Below, in pieces: positions 1 to 11,029 of a DNA stretch of 64,000 bases. The stretch's first letter is position 1. Every line of letters starts with the position of its first letter. The notes under the pieces were generated by a model. That model was given only the letters and a program-made list of their open reading frames with translations, did not search any database and had not been told where the DNA came from. The position numbers and the translations under genes are program-made. The DNA is from Branchiostoma belcheri (Eukaryota; Chordata; Leptocardii; Amphioxiformes; Branchiostomatidae), in assembly GCF_001625305.1 (NCBI RefSeq), contig NW_017803113.1, positions 1 to 64,000 on the forward strand, written 5' to 3'.

Positions 1-1380
1 GTTTAAACCTTGATCTGGATGATTAAAAAATATCCGCAGCTTTTCGTAGGTTACACATACTGACAGAAAGTAGACGTGTCCAAAATCCATTTAAACTGCA
101 GTAGAAAATGAATCAAAGCTCCTTGTGTTTAAATTATAACCTGCTTTTTTCATGTTTGTTTTTGTTACCAAATCGTATTCCGCATCTAATAGCGGCCGCC
201 GTAGAATAAAATAGAAGCCCTAAAACATTTTATTGACAGCGTAATTTCCTGTATACCGACAACCTCCTTGGTAGAATTGCCGGCCACAACTTGGCACGCG
301 TGTAGCGAAAGTTGTACCGACTTCTTTGATCTGAAACCCGAACCGCCCCTTTCGGCGGTTGCGTCGGAGTAAATCAATCAATTTTGACAGGACTGGCCAT
401 GGGGCGCCGTGATGTCCTGGGAGAAATGTTCTACTACGACATGTACGAGATGTGTGTGAATTTTGACTTTCAATGTCAGGATTACTACTCCATTCCTACA
501 AGAACTCATTTTTGAAAACCACTGTTTTATTTAAAGCGATTTGGCGGATGCAATAACTCATGAGATGTTTATTCAATACTTGATTGATATAATATGGAAA
601 AAAAATACCTGTGGTCTTTCCTCCCCGTAAGCACATATTCAGCCCCGTGCCGAACAAAACACTGGCTTTTCGTTTTTGTGTTGTTTATTCGATCAGTAAG
701 CTCGTGCCGCCTCGTGGCCGGCCGGCCGCATCAATGAGGTTTCTGCTGGCCGTGTAAACGTCATGTGTCGACCAGTTTACTAGTATATCATTCTCGCCGG
801 GCTTTGGAAAAATTTTTGACCCGGGGGGAAGGACATAGGAAATCTTTTAACCACTAATCCTCACCACTAAATATCGTACAAATTGTACACAGCTCTATTA
901 TAGAGCATTGCGCAATCCATTTCGGCAGCGCCGGCGGGGAGCACATGGCGACGTAGAAGAAATCGGCAAATTATTACGCTGTGTTTGCGGGATAAATGCC
1001 GGCACACGAACTTTAATTATTATCTTCAAAGAATTACGACAGTTCCTATACGAAAATGGCTGGCCCAAAATGTAAACGGAAGGCAACTTTCGCCCGCAGC
1101 TGACTAATTTTGACCGGTAGATATAGGATTCTATTCGTGCGCCGTAATGGACACACAATATTACGACATTGCGCGCTGACGTGACCGGTATACAACTGTC
1201 GTAAAATCAAACGTAATTATTTCTCTACCGTGCAGACCAGCGGCTCATTATCGGTATCCCCGGTGATAATGAGCTGACTCCCCGCTGATCTGGACTCCGC
1301 CCCAAATGTGCACACGCCGTGCGTACGAACGTGTACACGCCGTGCGTTTGTTTGTGTAACAGCGTAAATCGTTAAATTTT
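1..1380. other. Intron or upstream sequence, no exon seen
   Basis: No LRR-coding exon is visible. The sequence is locally CpG-rich around 640-780 and 1230-1370. It contains an imperfect inverted repeat around 1234-1293 (CTCATTATC versus GATAATGAG) followed by a short GCCGTGCGT direct repeat. It is probably an intron between LRR exons and the LRRCT exon. Confidence 0.5.
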
Positions 1381-1383
1381 ACG

Positions 1384-1800
1384 GTCCTGGTAGTGTATGT
1401 GACTGTCAGCTGATGTGGCTAGCTGAACTGCTGAAGAAGTACAGCAGTGTGGGCAGCAAATCATCCGATAATAGAAAATGTATCTTTTTTGAATTCTTGG
1501 TAATCTCAAGTTGATACCACTGCTGTTCCTCATTGTATAGGAGACTGGACTCAAATGATCTGGTGTGTGACTGCCATTTGATTTGGCTTGCTGAAATGTT
1601 GAAGAAATACAATGTACAATGCAGTGTAGGCAGCAAATCATCAGATAATATAAAATGTATCTTTTCTGAATCCTTGGTCATCTCACTTTTGTACTTTTAT
1701 GTCTCCTTTCTTTAGGAGACTGGACTCTAATGACTTGGTGTGTGACTGCCAGCTGATGTGGCTAGCTGAACTACTGAAGAAGTACAGCAGTGTTAACATT
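1384..1800 (+). repeat. Three truncated copies of the LRRCT exon 5' half
   Basis: Copies at about 1390-1460, 1542-1634 and 1716-1794 match the first 75 or so bases of the exon at 1892 (GACTGGACTCTAATGAC, GTGTGTGACTG, GATGTGGCTAGCTGA). The second and third also keep the acceptor-like TAG|GAGACTGG. The first two also share about 60 bp of downstream sequence, so the repeating unit is the exon start plus intron. None has a donor or the second half of the cap. Confidence 0.85.
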
Positions 1801-1891
1801 GACACAAGTTGTCTTCTTTTCTGAATGCAAGGCGAACACTCTACTTACATGTAGTAATACTTACTTGGCCATTGCACCTATTCTTCTATAG

Positions 1892-2061
1892 GAGACTGGA
1901 CTCTAATGATCTGGTGTGTGACTGTCAGCTGATGTGGCTAGCTGAGCTGCTGAAGAAGTACAGCAGTGTTGGCAGCACCCAGGCTGCCGCCACCTGCAAG
2001 TATCCAAAGGCACTGGAGGGGAGATCTGTGTCCACCATCACTCCGGAGGAGTTCCACTGTG
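1892..2061 (+). CDS. PXDN: Peroxidasin exon: LRR C-terminal cap (LRRCT)
   Basis: The acceptor is TTCTTCTATAG and the donor is TGTG|GTAAGA; the exon enters in phase 2 and leaves in phase 1. It encodes [19 protein letters not shown], the typical LRRCT start with CDC, then [10 protein letters not shown] and EEFHC. These motifs are close to the vertebrate peroxidasin LRRCT. The four cysteines of the cap are all present. Three truncated copies of its 5' half lie just upstream. Confidence 0.93.
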
Positions 2062-2951
2062 GTAAGATAGTTAAAACAGGATGGCAAGTACATGTACCTT
2101 GATGAAGGTTAGACATACATGTACCTACATGTAGACTTAAACTGATGAAAGATGGTGAATGCTATCTGAAATGTCTGACTCCTTAGAGAATTTTTCCAGT
2201 TGCTTGGTTTATTTTGTAGTTATAGAGTTCAAGCTTTGTTCCAACACAAGAAGGAAACTCACCATAAATGATCAATAATGGTCTCTGAATCGTGATGGTG
2301 GGAGATTCCATCTTCCCGCCACTTTTGATGCACTCCTGACGTCATCACGCTTCCGACTTCCGGAGAGTCAGCGAGTGCATCATACATCAGATTCTGACGA
2401 AGGTCGATGAGATCGACCGAAAATTTATGGTTGGAACAAAGCTTGTATTTTGTAACTATGGATTCTACCAACACAGATTAGTTTTCATTCAAATTGATTT
2501 ATTTTGTATTGTATTACGAAATGTTCTTCCTGGATGTCTAACCTTCAGAGGTGTATCTTTATAAATACATGCTTTGTATGTTTGCAAAGATAAGTCTTCT
2601 GGTGAATTGTACAAATTTGTTCACAAAGATTGACTACACACTCTGAAAGACCTGACCTATAGACAGTAAAATGAAGGTACATGTAGCTCCATACCTCCAT
2701 TCTGTTGTGATTTGCTGATGGTGCTGAATAGTACTTCTGATCTTATAGTTTCTGAGCAAATACTGCAACCACTTTATGCATGGCCTTCATTACTCTGTAC
2801 ATGGTCTTCATGCAAAGGCAGAAGTTCTTGCAAATGGCTAGCCACTGCTTTCCTTTGTGGTGCTTCCATCGACACAGAATTCTCAAGAAGTTCACCTGCA
2901 TACGCCACTGTTTCATGTTTTGGATGTTGGAATTTTCTTTTACATTGTAGT
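2062..2951. other. Intron with a terminal-inverted-repeat element at 2217-2462
   Basis: An inverted pair (AAGCTTTGTTCCAAC near 2231 and GTTGGAACAAAGCTT near 2431) bounds a 245-bp foldback-type element that contains GACGTCATC. Related TTCCAACACAAG termini recur through the window. No exon is seen here. Confidence 0.5.
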
Positions 2952-3111
2952 AGTATTGTCTCACCTTGCTTACGTTTCAGTGTCTATCAGACACCTTCCT
3001 CAGAGCTTCTGACTAGCATTCTGCTATAGCAGCGAGAAACAGAACTCCAGTCAAAAGCTCTGAAGAAGGTGTCTGATAGACACTGAAACGTAAGCAAGGT
3101 GAGACAATACT
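2952..3111. repeat. Perfect 47-bp inverted repeat (hairpin)
   Basis: Arms 2952-2998 and 3065-3111 are exact reverse complements (left arm begins AGTATTGTCTCACC and ends CAGACACCTTC), with a 66-bp loop. This is probably a foldback transposable element. Confidence 0.85.
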
Positions 3112-3431
3112 GGTTATGTATAAGAAAACCCCTATATCCTATACTCTACCAACCTGATGAAACTATTTTCAGATGTTTCACATCTTTCTTTTGGGCAAAT
3201 TTCTCGTCCTGAAAAGTCCTTCTGTCCACAATTCCCTGCCATTCAGAAAAGACAAAAGCAACCACTCAACACTCATACTGACCCGATGACCTCAAACATA
3301 GCTCCCAAGGGCTCTCCTTTTGAGATTCCTGTTTTAGCAATAAAAGAACAGCTAAATAATTACCCATAACGAGATGATGTAACGACTACCGTGGTGAAAG
3401 GTAGAAGAGGTTTGTACCAGTCCCCTTTTAA

Positions 3432-3817
3432 GGCCACACCAATTTAATTTGTTGTTTCTCGGATTTTGTCAGAAAAAAATCATGAGTGACAGCTAGAGCG
3501 AAAAAGAAAAAAAACAGGCCAAGGCACCCCATAATAGCCGGAAAAGTTACAATATGAGCCATGAAGTAAACATACCAGGCTGGTTTATAATTAAAACAAT
3601 TATAGATTTTGAACTTTTAATGAAACAAAAGTGCATTGTTACATTGAAAAACTTAGAACTAGGAAGAAAAGGACTTTTTTCAACCGTTGGGGACAAAATA
3701 TGTCTTTCATTGAGCATTTTGCAGTTAATTTAGAACAAAATAAATTTTTTTTTTTTGCAAATTTGAAAAAAAATGGACAGGATGATCCGAGAAACAACAA
3801 ATTACATTGGTGTGGCC
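3432..3817. mobile_element. PIF/Harbinger-like MITE, complete copy
   Basis: Termini are GGCCACACCAATTTAATTTG and its inverse, and the outer roughly 40 bp pair. A TAA target duplication flanks it on both sides (3429-3431 and 3818-3820). A 3-bp TWA duplication is the hallmark of the PIF/Harbinger superfamily. It has no coding capacity. The same family recurs at 18644, 19198, 45595, 56208, 60751 and 61864. Confidence 0.8.
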
Positions 3818-3957
3818 TAACAGTCAAATAATGAAGGTCGCCATTCCCTGACCTTTATGTTGATTGTTTATCCAAGCAAAGAAAACTGAAAATAAACAGA
3901 AACCCTTCCCACCACCCGACACCATTATTTATGTCACAAGTGGTGTCATTGATACAT

Positions 3958-4275
3958 TTACATAAATATAAATATAACCTCTTGAAGTAAATCTAAACAT
4001 AACCTCAGTCTTTAGTTTGTTAACAGTATTCGAATTTTCGCAAGCGGTGCACAAAAAGTCATGTTAGGGCAAAATGCGTTCGAATCGTTCTATGGAACAT
4101 TTGGAAGCCCGGGCCGTATGCGTTAAGAACCCCCGGGCGTTACCGCTAGTTATCACACGGGCCGGAACACCTGTACGATATCGAACGTAATCGCGGCCCA
4201 TGTATGACATAAATATAAATATAAGCTCTTGAAGTAAATCTAAACATAACCTCTTTAGTTTGCTAACAGAATACC
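3958..4275. repeat. CpG-rich insert between 70-bp direct repeats
   Basis: A roughly 70-bp sequence with AACATAACCTC and TTTAGTTTG words occurs at about 3958-4027 and again at about 4206-4275. Between them is a CpG-rich block with CCCGGGC and TTCGAA words. The block resembles, in inverse orientation, the core of the gapped element at 29745-30303. Confidence 0.6.
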
Positions 4276-4819
4276 TGCCCATTCTTTAACCATAATCACT
4301 GTCTGGTACCAGATGATACACTCGATAACTGTAAAGAATGCTTTTGTTTAAAATTACGTACAACTCTTAAGTTCTCTGTTGAGCAATGATACCGGTATGA
4401 AAAATTGTAAAGTCCAGGACAAGTGAAAGTTAAGTCCAGTCTCTTAAAGGGTGGTACATGTAATTGTCAACCAGTAACTTAATATAAAACCAACTCACTA
4501 TTAAATATTTTTCTTCCTTGTTCAAATTATTGCGGCATCTACATGTATCAAGGAATCAAAACCTAGTTTGTAACGTTACTTTTCTCAGTCAACCAGGAAG
4601 TTTTTTGTGTTGTAGGTTTACTTCAAAGCTGTATACAGCTCCCCTCACCTCACTAAGGTGTATTTCTCAACTTAAAGTATCAACGGCCTCCTTGTTTCTG
4701 AATGCAGGCCTTCCTTTTCCATCAAACTACTGTTACCTGTCCTATGAACTGTCCATCAACTAGTCATGCAGGCAACTGCTTAACTGGGCGACGAACACTC
4801 TGCTGTACTGTTTAGGGGT

Positions 4820-4940
4820 AGCCTGGGTGCCAGACTGTTTCCAGGGCCTGCACAGGCCAGCTCCTTGGAGTGTGTTGGACCTAGAGCCAAGGGGCTGGCC
4901 TGTGCAGGCCCTGCATGGAAACAGTCTGGCATCCAGGCTA
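4820..4940. mobile_element. Short foldback element, TAGCCTGG termini
   Basis: The two halves are near-perfect inverses (TAGCCTGGGTGCCAGACTG and CAGTCTGGCATCCAGGCTA). A second element with the same termini and a different interior is at 5431-5721. Confidence 0.7.
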
Positions 4941-4947
4941 ATGTAGG

Positions 4948-5285
4948 GGTGTCTATATGAAGCAAGTTTAAACTGTAGTTTCCAACACAAGATGTTTTGA
5001 CTATACAACTTCAGTCTTTGTCTGCTCCTGTGACGTTACGTCATTCAGATCACACGTGACTCTGTTAGCAGTGGAACAAAGACGGGGGGCGCCACAGACT
5101 TTCTTGCAACCTATGATCCACTGCTCAATGAGGTGTCACAGAAGCAGTGGATTGCTCATTTCTTGACAAAGACTGGAGTTGTACAGTTGAAAATTTGGGT
5201 AAATCCAACTTCTTGCGTTGGAAATTACAGTTCAAACTTGCTTCACAATGACTTCTACCAACACAGATGAACTTTCAAGATACGG
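4948..5285 (-). mobile_element. Dispersed foldback family (CCAACACAGATGAACTTTC end), inverse copy
   Basis: This is the reverse-complement counterpart of 6990-7230. Both carry CCAACACAGATGAACTTTC at one end, then a TTCCAACACAAG-like word, then a GGGGGGCGCCACAGACTTTC block. Shorter relatives end in the same CTACCAACACAGATGAAC word near 17630, 35845, 43312 and 60405. Confidence 0.6.
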
Positions 5286-5430
5286 GTGTCTTTTAATTAG
5301 CCTAGTCGAGGTTGCATCTAAATTTGTGGAGTTTTCTCTCATGCCAACCCAGATGGGGACTCTCCTCTGGACGAGACGCTTCCTATACGCCACAGAACCT
5401 CAAAGATCATAGGTGAATATTCCTCATCTT

Positions 5431-5721
5431 TAGCCTGGATGCCAGCCTTTTTATCTTTAGTATGCTCTGTTTGTTGCTTCCTTGCCAAAAAGACTGGACC
5501 TGCTCATGTCTGGGAATTATGTTGTGTATAAAAAAGTTCATTCCATTGTCGTATGCTGGTTAGATGACGCTACACTACCACTCAAGTTTGGTATGCCTGT
5601 TCAAATTCTGAACAAAGATTCAAATGAGGGATAGAGTACAATATATGTGTGGGCCCAGTCTTTTTGGCAGTGAAGCAACAAAGAGAGTGTACAAAAGCTA
5701 AAAAAGCTGGCATCCAGGCTA
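5431..5721. mobile_element. Foldback element, TAGCCTGGATGCCAG termini
   Basis: The left end reads TAGCCTGGATGCCAGC and the right end GCTGGCATCCAGGCTA. An inner pair GCCAAAAAGACTGG / CCAGTCTTTTTGGC also matches. It has the same termini as 4820-4940. A separate small inverted pair (CTTTCAGCAGTGCAAAG) follows at 5730-5873. Confidence 0.7.
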
Positions 5722-5873
5722 CACCACTCTTTCAGCAGTGCAAAGATGCTTGACTTCGCCATTTTGACATGATCTTGTTGAGTTTTCTGAGAGTTACTTC
5801 AGAATGTCCGCACTCACTTGGATTGGTCTAATCTTAAGATCGGTTGGTTGGGTTTCTTTGCACTGCTGAAAGT

Positions 5874-6840
5874 GGACCAGAACTTAGCGAAAGTCAATCA
5901 CATCCCACCCTTCTGTGGTCCACCCCCACCCCCCAATATCGCCATGCAAGTAACCCCAAGTCAAGGAGATACAAACTTTACAAGATAACTCTTGGTAGCG
6001 TTAAAACATGTATGGTAACAGTGGATCTATGAATGAATTCACATCAACCCAGTTTATCCTTAAATCCCAAACCTCAACCTTAATCAGTTTGTTTGATCCC
6101 CTATAAGTGCAACTGTAATACTTTCCAAGATACATTCTTATAATACCATAAACTTTAAAAGTGCATCATGCCCTGATCTTAACACATGAACACCCAGCCC
6201 CCACCATCAAACCCCATCATCTTACATAATGTGCAACAATGAATGCTTAGCTGATGTCAGAACTCAGAAGACAATGCATGTTGCCTCTATGAGATTCACA
6301 TGCATATATAATGTTACTGTAGTTATTGTTTTGAGATAATGTGAGACCCATTTTCCTGTACTTACATATTTCTTTTGTGCATTAGGGATAATCTTGTTGT
6401 ACATATGTATGTTTAAAGCAAAGCATCCAGTGCAGTTTTTAGGACTTGGAAACCAGATTTTTCAAAGTCAATATTCTAGTTATTTATCTACATACTGAGT
6501 TGAAACAACACTATCCCAGTGTATATTGATTGACCCTCATGGAGCAAGAAGATCGAAAATTCTGACAGAAAATGGTTACTGGAAGGGCCCTTGGCTGATT
6601 TTTAGGGTACCTCCCATAAAATAGAAGGACTCATTTTGGGACCTGTTTCTGCAGTTTTAAATGGCCAAAGTATGAAATACTGATTGAAATGTGCTAATGT
6701 GAAGCAGTATCATAAAGATTACCTTATTCTGATATTCACAATATTTCCAGTTTTGCTGCTTTGAAATTGCATTGGATGCCTTTAGTCCCGTTGACCATTG
6801 CAGGATTTTTCATGCTTAACAATGACGTTGTCCATTCTAG
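5874..6840. other. Intron, nothing recognised
   Basis: AT-rich intronic sequence upstream of the Ig1 exon. No exon or clear repeat structure is seen. Confidence 0.5.
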
Positions 6841-6958
6841 TGAAACCTCACTTCACTGCGGAGCCTTCTGATGTTGATGTTACCCATGGCAACACGGTGT
6901 ACTTCAGCTGTCACGCGGAGGGAGACCCCAAACCTGAGATCGTCTGGCTCCACAACAG
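6841..6958 (+). CDS. PXDN: Peroxidasin exon: Ig1, first half
   Basis: The acceptor is TCCATTCTAG and the donor is AACAG|GTGAGA; phase 1 in, phase 2 out. It encodes [18 protein letters not shown], then [17 protein letters not shown] with the first Ig cysteine and the core tryptophan. The translation joins the LRRCT exon in frame. Confidence 0.93.
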
Positions 6959-6989
6959 GTGAGATGCCCAAACGAAAAAGACCGATCTT

Positions 6990-7230
6990 GAAAGTTCATC
7001 TGTGTTGGTAGAAGTCATTATGCAGCAAATTTAAACTGTAATTTCCAACACAAGAAATTGGACTCACCCAAATTTTCCATTGTACAACTCCAGTCTTTGT
7101 CAAGGAATGAGCAATCCACCGCTTCTGTGACGTCACGCAGATAACACACGTGACAACCTGAGAGGTGGATCATAGGTTGCAGAAAGTCTGTGGCGCCCCC
7201 CGTCTCTGTTGAGGGATGGTTGTAATGCCC
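6990..7230 (+). mobile_element. Dispersed foldback family, forward copy
   Basis: Inverse partner of 4948-5285: starts GAAAGTTCATCTGTGTTGG, contains a GTGACGTCACG palindrome, and ends in the GTGGCGCCCCCCGTCT block. It starts about 30 bp downstream of the Ig1 first-half exon donor. Confidence 0.6.
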
Positions 7231-7425
7231 TGGTGTAGATGGCCTCTTTAATCCCTCGTGCAAAGAAATCCGGTGCAAAGAAAAAGACCTACATTGTATA
7301 TGTAGAACAAAAAGGAGCATAAAGTTTTGATGAGCCATTGTTACAGTAAATTATTGCAAGGAGGTGAATGCTCATGGGATTTTGGTTGAGTCTTGTGCTA
7401 GTACTACGTAGTTTAAAAACCTCAG

Positions 7426-7640
7426 ACCACACCAGTTTAATTTCTTGGTTCTCGAATTTTTTAAAGCTAACACTAGACTAATGAATATCAACAAGACAAC
7501 AGAGTCTGATGGGAAAGTCTTCACACGCAGTTTCAAGGAGTGAACAGAGCGAGATGCAAGTTTTCAACCCAACCTTCTGTCGTTCTGTCCCCCTGCTAAA
7601 GTCTTACATAAAGATATCAGTGAACTAACAAATTAAATTG
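7426..7640. mobile_element. Degenerate PIF-like MITE
   Basis: CCACACCAGTTTAATTTC at the left and AACAAATTAAATTG at the right recall the ends of the 3432 element. The interior is short and diverged, and the outermost GGCC ends are lost. Confidence 0.5.
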
Positions 7641-7681
7641 CTGTTATCTTACTTTCCCACTCTGTACTTTCTACTCGTAGC

Positions 7682-7706
7682 AATGAGGTCCAGATTGACG
7701 ATGAGC
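7682..7706 (+). repeat. Partial copy of the Ig1 second-half exon start
   Basis: AATGAGGTCCAGATTGACGA follows a CTACTCGTAG acceptor-like site, matching the exon at 7920. It breaks off after about 25 bp into a dispersed repeat carrying CTAAGGAACCACCAAAA. Confidence 0.75.
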
Positions 7707-7919
7707 TATATGTGTCAGTGGGAAAAATAATCTAAGGAACCACCAAAAAGTGGTCGCATTGTCCAGGACTGGTGGTTCTTACAAATGTATGTAGAGGTGG
7801 TGATGTGTACAGTATTTCAACTGTAAATTATGGTATGGTTTACTCTATTAGGGAATGCTCAAGTTATTTCAGACTTACCCAAAATGATAGTTTTTGTACT
7901 CTGTGCTTCCCTTTTGCAG

Positions 7920-8086
7920 TAATGAGGTCCAGATCGACGATGAGCGGCACAACATGTTGGATGACGGAACTCTGATGATCCAGGACACTCGGCCGGAGGA
8001 CCAGGGCATGTACGAGTGTATGGCCAGGAACATCGCCGGCGAAGTCAAGACCAAACCTGCAGAACTCAGATACTTCAATAGCCCAG
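7920..8086 (+). CDS. PXDN: Peroxidasin exon: Ig1, second half
   Basis: The acceptor is CCTTTTGCAG and the donor is CCCAG|GTATGT; phase 2 in, phase 1 out. It encodes [20 protein letters not shown], then [13 protein letters not shown] and RYFNSP, with the D-x-G-x-Y-x-C motif of I-set Ig domains. Partial copies lie on both sides, at 7682-7706 and 8153-8258. Confidence 0.93.
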
Positions 8087-8152
8087 GTATGTAACGGTTC
8101 ATGTACATGTATGTGGCATCAATTTATACACCTTTTACATGAGTGTATGGCC

Positions 8153-8258
8153 AGAGATACCAGGCCGGAGGACCAGGGCATGTACGAGTGTATGGCCAGG
8201 AACATTGCCGGCGAAGTCAAGACCAAACCTGCAGAACTCAGATACTTCAATAGCCCAG
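8153..8258 (+). repeat. Copy of the Ig1 second-half exon 3' part with donor
   Basis: Nearly identical to 7981-8086 (GAGGACCAGGGCATGTACGA ... CTTCAATAGCCCAG) and followed by the same GTATGT donor. The 5' part of the exon is missing, so it lacks an acceptor in phase. Confidence 0.85.
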
Positions 8259-8706
8259 GTATGTACATTGTAAAGGATGTGTGGTCCTGATGCTGTACAT
8301 GCTATGCTTCTTTCATTGTCTTTGCATGTACAAGTCAATAATTTTCAGCAGTGCAGCTTAAATTAGTGAATTAAATGCACAGAATTATAACCTCATTATG
8401 AGAGAATATGACTCATGTCAGGTGGGCAGAAGTTTCCCACAGGTCAAGGTTGTGTTTCAGTTCCATGTCTTGTTCAACTCCAGAACATTTTAATACAGCT
8501 CAAATCATTCTTTAAGAATTATTACCATACCCTTTGCTTCTCCTTGTCACCTCTCAAGTTCAGTGTGTAGTGTAATTAGAAGTACAGAAACTCCCATATC
8601 ACTTCAGTGCAGAGCCTTCTGACATTAAAGTACTGTATACATAATAGAATCTAATGTATAAGTCTGTGTCTTCTAGTATATCCCAATCATTCTTCTCTAC
8701 TTTCAG

Positions 8707-8810
8707 CGAGCCCCACGTTCACGGTGAGTCCCCAGGACACCGAGGTGCTGGCTGGACAGAGCGTCACGCTGGAGTGTAGCGCCTCGGGGTACCCACTGCC
8801 AGAAATCACG
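8707..8810 (+). CDS. PXDN: Peroxidasin exon: Ig2, first half
   Basis: The acceptor is CTACTTTCAG and the donor is ATCACG|GTAACA; phase 1 in, phase 0 out. It encodes [16 protein letters not shown], then [17 protein letters not shown]. The core tryptophan expected next is the first codon (TGG) after the acceptor at 10496. Confidence 0.88.
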
Positions 8811-8869
8811 GTAACACACAACACTTACTATGGTTTCTCTACTTTATTGTCTTCGTTAGAAGGACTATG

Positions 8870-9420
8870 AAATTGTCTCGCCGGAGTGTGGGGAACTGCG
8901 GATTTTGCGATATAACTCTGGAAGGCATGATTCGACGTCCATGATTTTTGGCAGGCAGATTACCGCTGTTGAGGCCGAAGTCAAGTACAAGTTTTGGCTT
9001 CGTGGGGGGTCCGTGCGTCACGTTAGTGCACCTTTTGTGTTTGTGGCTTGTTAGCAAGATAACTCAAGTATTTGTAAAATGTTGATTATAATTCTTGGTG
9101 TGGTGCTTACTATTGTCGGGACCAAGGTTAAGTTCGTTACTGAGCTTCGTGGGGGGTTTCGTTGTGACTACAGGGGGCATTTTGTTAATTTTTCTTGTGA
9201 GCAGGATAACTTTTGTATGTGTGGATGGAAGTTAATGAAATTTGATAGGCATATTACTGTCGTGGTCTCCAAGATTGAGTTCAAAGATGAGAGTCGTGGA
9301 GGTCGTTATGTCCCCGTAATAGGACCTTTTGTGTTTAGAAATCTCCCACCTACATCTGCTTGGAGACAGCCGACAGCTGGATATAGCGGGGAACCCATAA
9401 TGGGATGGGATCAAATGACG
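8870..9420. repeat. Diverged tandem repeat, about 3 units
   Basis: Three units of roughly 170 bp share an AGATAACT word, then a CCRAGRTTRAGTTC-like word, then GTCGTGG/CTTCGTGGGGGG and CTTTTGTGTTT. A 116-codon frame inside it overlaps the repeat and has no recognisable domain. I treat it as non-coding. Confidence 0.55.
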
Positions 9421-9429
9421 TTACATTGA

Positions 9430-10237
9430 GGGATTGTACTATAACTTCAGCAGGGGGAGGATAGGTTGGACATATGTCAGGTTATTTTCTACGGCCACAC
9501 CAAGTAATTGCTATGGATGACGTCCACTGGAGACCTTAAATCTAATTACCTTAAATTTAAGGCAAGCGCGCAATAAAAACACGAAGGGCCGAAAAACGAG
9601 ATGCCTAGATTTGGAATATACTAACTGTAGAAGTACAAATGTTAGGACACAAAGAACACAAGAAACAAGTCTTCTATTTGTCATAAAGACAAATTAACAA
9701 AACAGCAGTAGTCACCCTGTTCTGATTCTTTCCTTTATAACATCTTCTCTTATTATATTTTGCGGCGCTGTCGTGACACTTTCAACACAGTAAGAATTTC
9801 TTGAACGTTTTTTTTCCAGTAACAGTCCAAACTCAAATAACTAGGGGGGGGGGGCGTAACACGGGTGACGACGCATCTGTATAATCTGCGGCAAACCGTT
9901 TCAGGGTGTTCTGTACCATAAAAATAGTACAGAGATTCTTTTGTTCTTTAGACCAAATTGATTATTAAAAAGATTGAAGAATACGCATGTTAATTTCTCT
10001 AGAACGATGTACCTCTGACGAAGACATGAGATCTCCGACCTCTAGTTTTTGTACTTTGATAATGGTTTATCATGTGTTACACAATCTCACGGTCAAAACT
10101 TTTGTTCCAACACAAGGGATTGTTCTCACCTAGAGCTTTCGACCAGTCACTCTGGTCTTCTTCAATAGACTGACCCAGTGAGACTACATTTGTATACCTT
10201 GTTAACTACCAACACGTTCATGATAGTCTCAGAGGCT
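9430..10237. other. Intron, no exon seen
   Basis: AT-rich sequence with a G9 run near 9843 and a solitary GGCCACACCAAG word at 9494. No exon is seen. Confidence 0.45.
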
Positions 10238-10437
10238 GATTGGGTTGTGTGGTGTTACGGCAGAGCATTCAGCTCAGAACCAGAGGTCCCGGGTTCGAAT
10301 CCCACCAGGTCACCAACCTTGTGCCCTTGGGAAAGGCACTTTACACGGCTTTCCTCACTTTGCTCAGGTGAAAGAGAGTTTGCCAGAATGATCATGGGCA
10401 TAAAAAAAAAGCCAAATCAAATATAGGCAATAAAAAA
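10238..10437 (+). mobile_element. tRNA-derived SINE
   Basis: A tRNA-like head has TTACGGCAGAGCATTCAGCT and a perfect B box GGTTCGAATCC. The body CTTGTGCCCTTGGGAAAGGC follows, then a short A-rich tail. A second member with the same head and body is at 58196-58450. It does not fold as an intact tRNA gene because the acceptor stem is not paired. Confidence 0.75.
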
Positions 10438-10496
10438 GGTTGAATGGTGCACATGCATGTCTTTTGTATTAACTGTAGTGATTGGGTTTCCACCAG

Positions 10497-10678
10497 TGGT
10501 CCAGGCACGACAGACCGGGCCCCCTCCCCGGCGCTGCCGACCGATCCACGCTTCACCGTGATGCGGTCCGGAGCGCTACACATCACGAACGTGCGGCAGG
10601 AAGACCACGGGCTGTACCGCTGCGAAGCCGCCAACGATCAGGACACCATCGTGGCCACCGCCCAGCTCATCGTACAAG
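10497..10678 (+). CDS. PXDN: Peroxidasin exon: Ig2, second half (apparent frameshift)
   Basis: The acceptor is TTTCCACCAG and the donor is ACAAG|GTTTGT. Phase 0 entry gives WSRHDR, which matches the W-T-R-G-D-R pattern of vertebrate Ig2. The rest of the domain (LPTDPRFTV, SGALHITNVRQEDHGLYRCE, ATAQLIVQ) reads one base later. One extra base in the C-rich run 10520-10529 would explain this. Exit phase 1 fits the Ig3 exon. The frameshift could be an assembly error, a real allele defect, or misplacement of the acceptor (an alternative is 10478). The Ig2 identity is firm. Confidence 0.82.
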
Positions 10679-10699
10679 GTTTGTTTGTTTGTTACTTTC

Positions 10700-11029
10700 G
10701 TCAGAAAGTTATGTTGTTTGTATGTGTGAATGTATGCAAGTGTGTATGGATGTGGTTTAGCACGACAAGTCGAGAAGTTATGGCTGGATTGTCATGCGTA
10801 GGTCTTGATGAGGCCTCTAAACGGTTAGAATTTGGGCTCCCAGGCGGCTTGTTATGGTACTGCAGCAGAACTTCAGTTTTGCAGTTGTAGATAGCCCTTT
10901 TTCCCAGGAAGAAGCAACATAACTTTGGGCCAGCATGTGTGAATCTGTTTTTGAGTTTGAGCATTAGGGACACTTTTCACATCCATCAGTGTATGTAGGC
11001 TTCTCTAGCTACCTGAGTATTACAAAAAT
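10700..11029. other. Intron, nothing recognised
   Basis: Start of the 41-kb intron, with no recognised element. Frames here are short and lack domain features. Confidence 0.4.

Noticed and set aside
9079-9429. 116-codon ORF with a hydrophobic start
   Set aside because: It overlaps a diverged tandem repeat in an intron, with no recognisable domain or splice context.
10247-10313. Possible tRNA genes (also 58206-58285)
   Set aside because: The B box is perfect but the cloverleaf does not close, and both are followed by the same SINE body and A-rich tail.
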